DNA of 64,000 nucleotides. Source: Gyromitra esculenta. Lineage: Eukaryota; Ascomycota; Pezizomycetes; Pezizales; Discinaceae. Below, piece after piece: positions 62,392 through 64,000 of this stretch (positions within the stretch are counted from its first letter, which is position 1; each line of letters starts with the position of its first letter). The DNA is taken from assembly GCA_038503075.1 (NCBI GenBank), contig JBCAML010000002.1, positions 1,984,001 through 2,048,000 of the forward strand. Direction: 5' to 3'. Position numbers and translations under genes: made by a program. The notes under the pieces were generated by a model that was not told the DNA's origin, made no database searches, and saw nothing but the letters and a program-made list of their open reading frames with translations.

Positions 62392-64000
62392 GGTGGCGCC
62401 AGATCAGATAGTGAAAGAGTGACAGCCCGTGACTAATGGGGTTGTAGTGGAGGATATATCTGAATTAAAGACTGGATTATATAAAGACCCTTGCTGAACT
62501 AGAGGAGACGAGGGTCAGGCGGGAGCGACCAAGATATATAGCAAAAACTAACTAATTATGTAAAAAAAGGATGGTGATATCCTAGCCTCGTTGTTGGGTC
62601 GTAAGGCGCACGAGAGGATGTAGGCGCTGGTCTTGCTGACGCAGTCCTCGACGGGCAAGACAGCAGCCTCTGCGGGCGAACAAGATATGAGAAGGCTAGG
62701 AGAGAAAAGAGAGATGAAGATCAACAAGTAGGGATGTGAAACGACAACATTGGCAAGCGGAAGTGGCTCCGTCAATGAGGCGATGTAGCGAAGCCTTGGA
62801 ATTATAGCGAACCCGAATTGGATGGATGAATGGTGGATGATTGGACGTTGGTGGGGTTGGGGTAGTTAGTTAGAGAGTGGTTAGACTGGGTATGATGAAT
62901 AGGGAATCCAAGTCCTCGAGGGAGTCGTGATTTACCCGATATTTCTATCTGGATCTCTGGATCACACTCCCGCTGTCAATTTATTTCTTTAACCTCCCCT
63001 GCACTTATACCCTTTCCGTAACCTAACTAGGTACGTATCGTGCCTCTCCAACTCAACGATGGACCCTGAAAATAAAACACGAGGGAATCGCGAGGGCCGT
63101 TTCTGAACATCCCAGTACATCTCCTAACTGGGGAAGAGCGGATCCTGAAGCATCAACTGTTGCATCTCGCCCAAAGAAATTTTGAGTTAACCGAAGCCGT
63201 CCCCGAATTAACGGTTGAGAGTCGTACAAGGCTGTGCACCTCTCTTTCCACCAAAGTGCACAACCTGCTTTGTTCGAGGTGGGTTCGCAGCATTACGCGT
63301 TCACTTGGGCATTTCCATCGTGTCTTATCGTTCGAAAACGCCGCAACACCACGCAACTCTTCTTTTCCTCTTTGTTAAAATCCTCCGGCTTGACACCAAA
63401 TCACTGATTAGTGAAACCAGGTTAAGGTTAACTCCAAAGTTATCGAGAGCTTTTTTAGGTACCCGAGTGCCCAGGGGAGTGGGTCAACCAAAAAGTCTAA
63501 AATACCATTCAGCCTTAAAGAGACTCAAGCCAGACAAGGTCTCGGCAAGGCAACCGAACCCTCCTCCTTTTGTCAAACCTCGTACTCGCTAAAATCTACT
63601 CCATGCATTATGTATGCACACAGGTTCTAAAGTTCATAGGTGTGAGACCTTCTCTGACCGTTATGTTCGGGAATCTCATGTGGCAGGTAGCGAGCTGTTG
63701 ATTACGCGCGTCGGCAGCAGATGTCTATATTACATTTTGGAACAATTCATCTATCTGGACGCTATTTTCAGTTCGTCACGTTCTACAACCCGCTGAAGAC
63801 GCGGACAGTATCGTGAAGACCCACGTTTGCATGTCGTCGCACCCCCATCCCGGCTCTCAGCATCACTTATTTGACTCACCAACCCTATTAGCTATAAAAT
63901 TCTTAAGATAATGTAACCGCTATAGCACCATCTATAAACCCTGGACCGAATTACAAGCATAACGATGCCCTAAATGCTCGATTATCCCATACTTACGATG
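62392..64000. other. ABCA promoter and window edge, no gene seen
   Basis: 1.6 kb. The first several hundred bases are the ABCA promoter. Frames at 63153-63592 overlap each other on both strands and resemble nothing known. No repeat element was recognised. Confidence 0.45.

Noticed and set aside
63153..63592. Overlapping frames on both strands near the window end
   Set aside because: No recognisable product; the frames overlap each other and none has supporting splice structure.

Overview
This window is nuclear DNA of a filamentous ascomycete (Pezizomycotina). Most genes are split by short introns of about 50-100 nt with GT..AG ends and CTAAC/CTGAC-like branch sites. The gene set is typical of that group: Zn2Cys6 regulators, a NACHT STAND protein, a Rad5/Rad16-type SNF2 protein, a TAKA-type alpha-amylase, an ankyrin-rich membrane protein and a full ABCA transporter. 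I joined exons by hand and checked reading phase at each junction. Family assignments rest on motif recognition, not on database searches.

Layout. 0-4 kb: a small unknown protein (158-685, minus) and a senescence/spartin-type domain protein (2552-3578, minus). 4-16 kb: a decayed accessory block. A NACHT STAND gene ending in two C2H2 zinc fingers (4454-7745, minus) and a SNF2/RING gene (11340-15256, plus) each carry apparent nonsense mutations. Between them lie 3.5 kb of nested inverted-repeat (MITE-like) elements. 15.7-20.2 kb: two divergent Zn2Cys6 transcription factors sharing a 586 bp promoter. 20.2-25.4 kb: a long stretch with no convincing gene. 25.4-36.5 kb: a starch/maltose-use cluster of an MFS sugar transporter (plus), a secreted GH31 alpha-glucosidase (minus) and a secreted GH13 alpha-amylase (minus). 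The alpha-glucosidase and alpha-amylase promoters each contain a CGG-N8-CGG site, the binding consensus of AmyR-type starch regulators. 39.8-42.1 kb: a RING-finger protein. 43.7-44.9 kb: Ap4A phosphorylase. 45.4-47.9 kb: a divergent Arf-like GTPase fused to a long C-terminal region. 49.0-53.5 kb: a large membrane ankyrin-repeat protein. 53.5-57.3 kb: a second MITE cluster that shares families with the first. 57.4-62.4 kb: a full-length ABCA-type transporter. 62.4-64 kb: no gene seen.

How the genes work together. Amylase cuts starch outside the cell, the secreted alpha-glucosidase releases glucose from the products, and the MFS transporter can import the sugar. Shared AmyR-like sites suggest joint induction, although neither local Zn2Cys6 regulator looks like AmyR. 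The two MITE clusters, 45 kb apart, share at least two TA-flanked families and show that small non-autonomous elements have been active here. The most unusual items are those nested clusters, the two degraded accessory genes next to one of them, and the Arf-like fusion with altered nucleotide-binding motifs.
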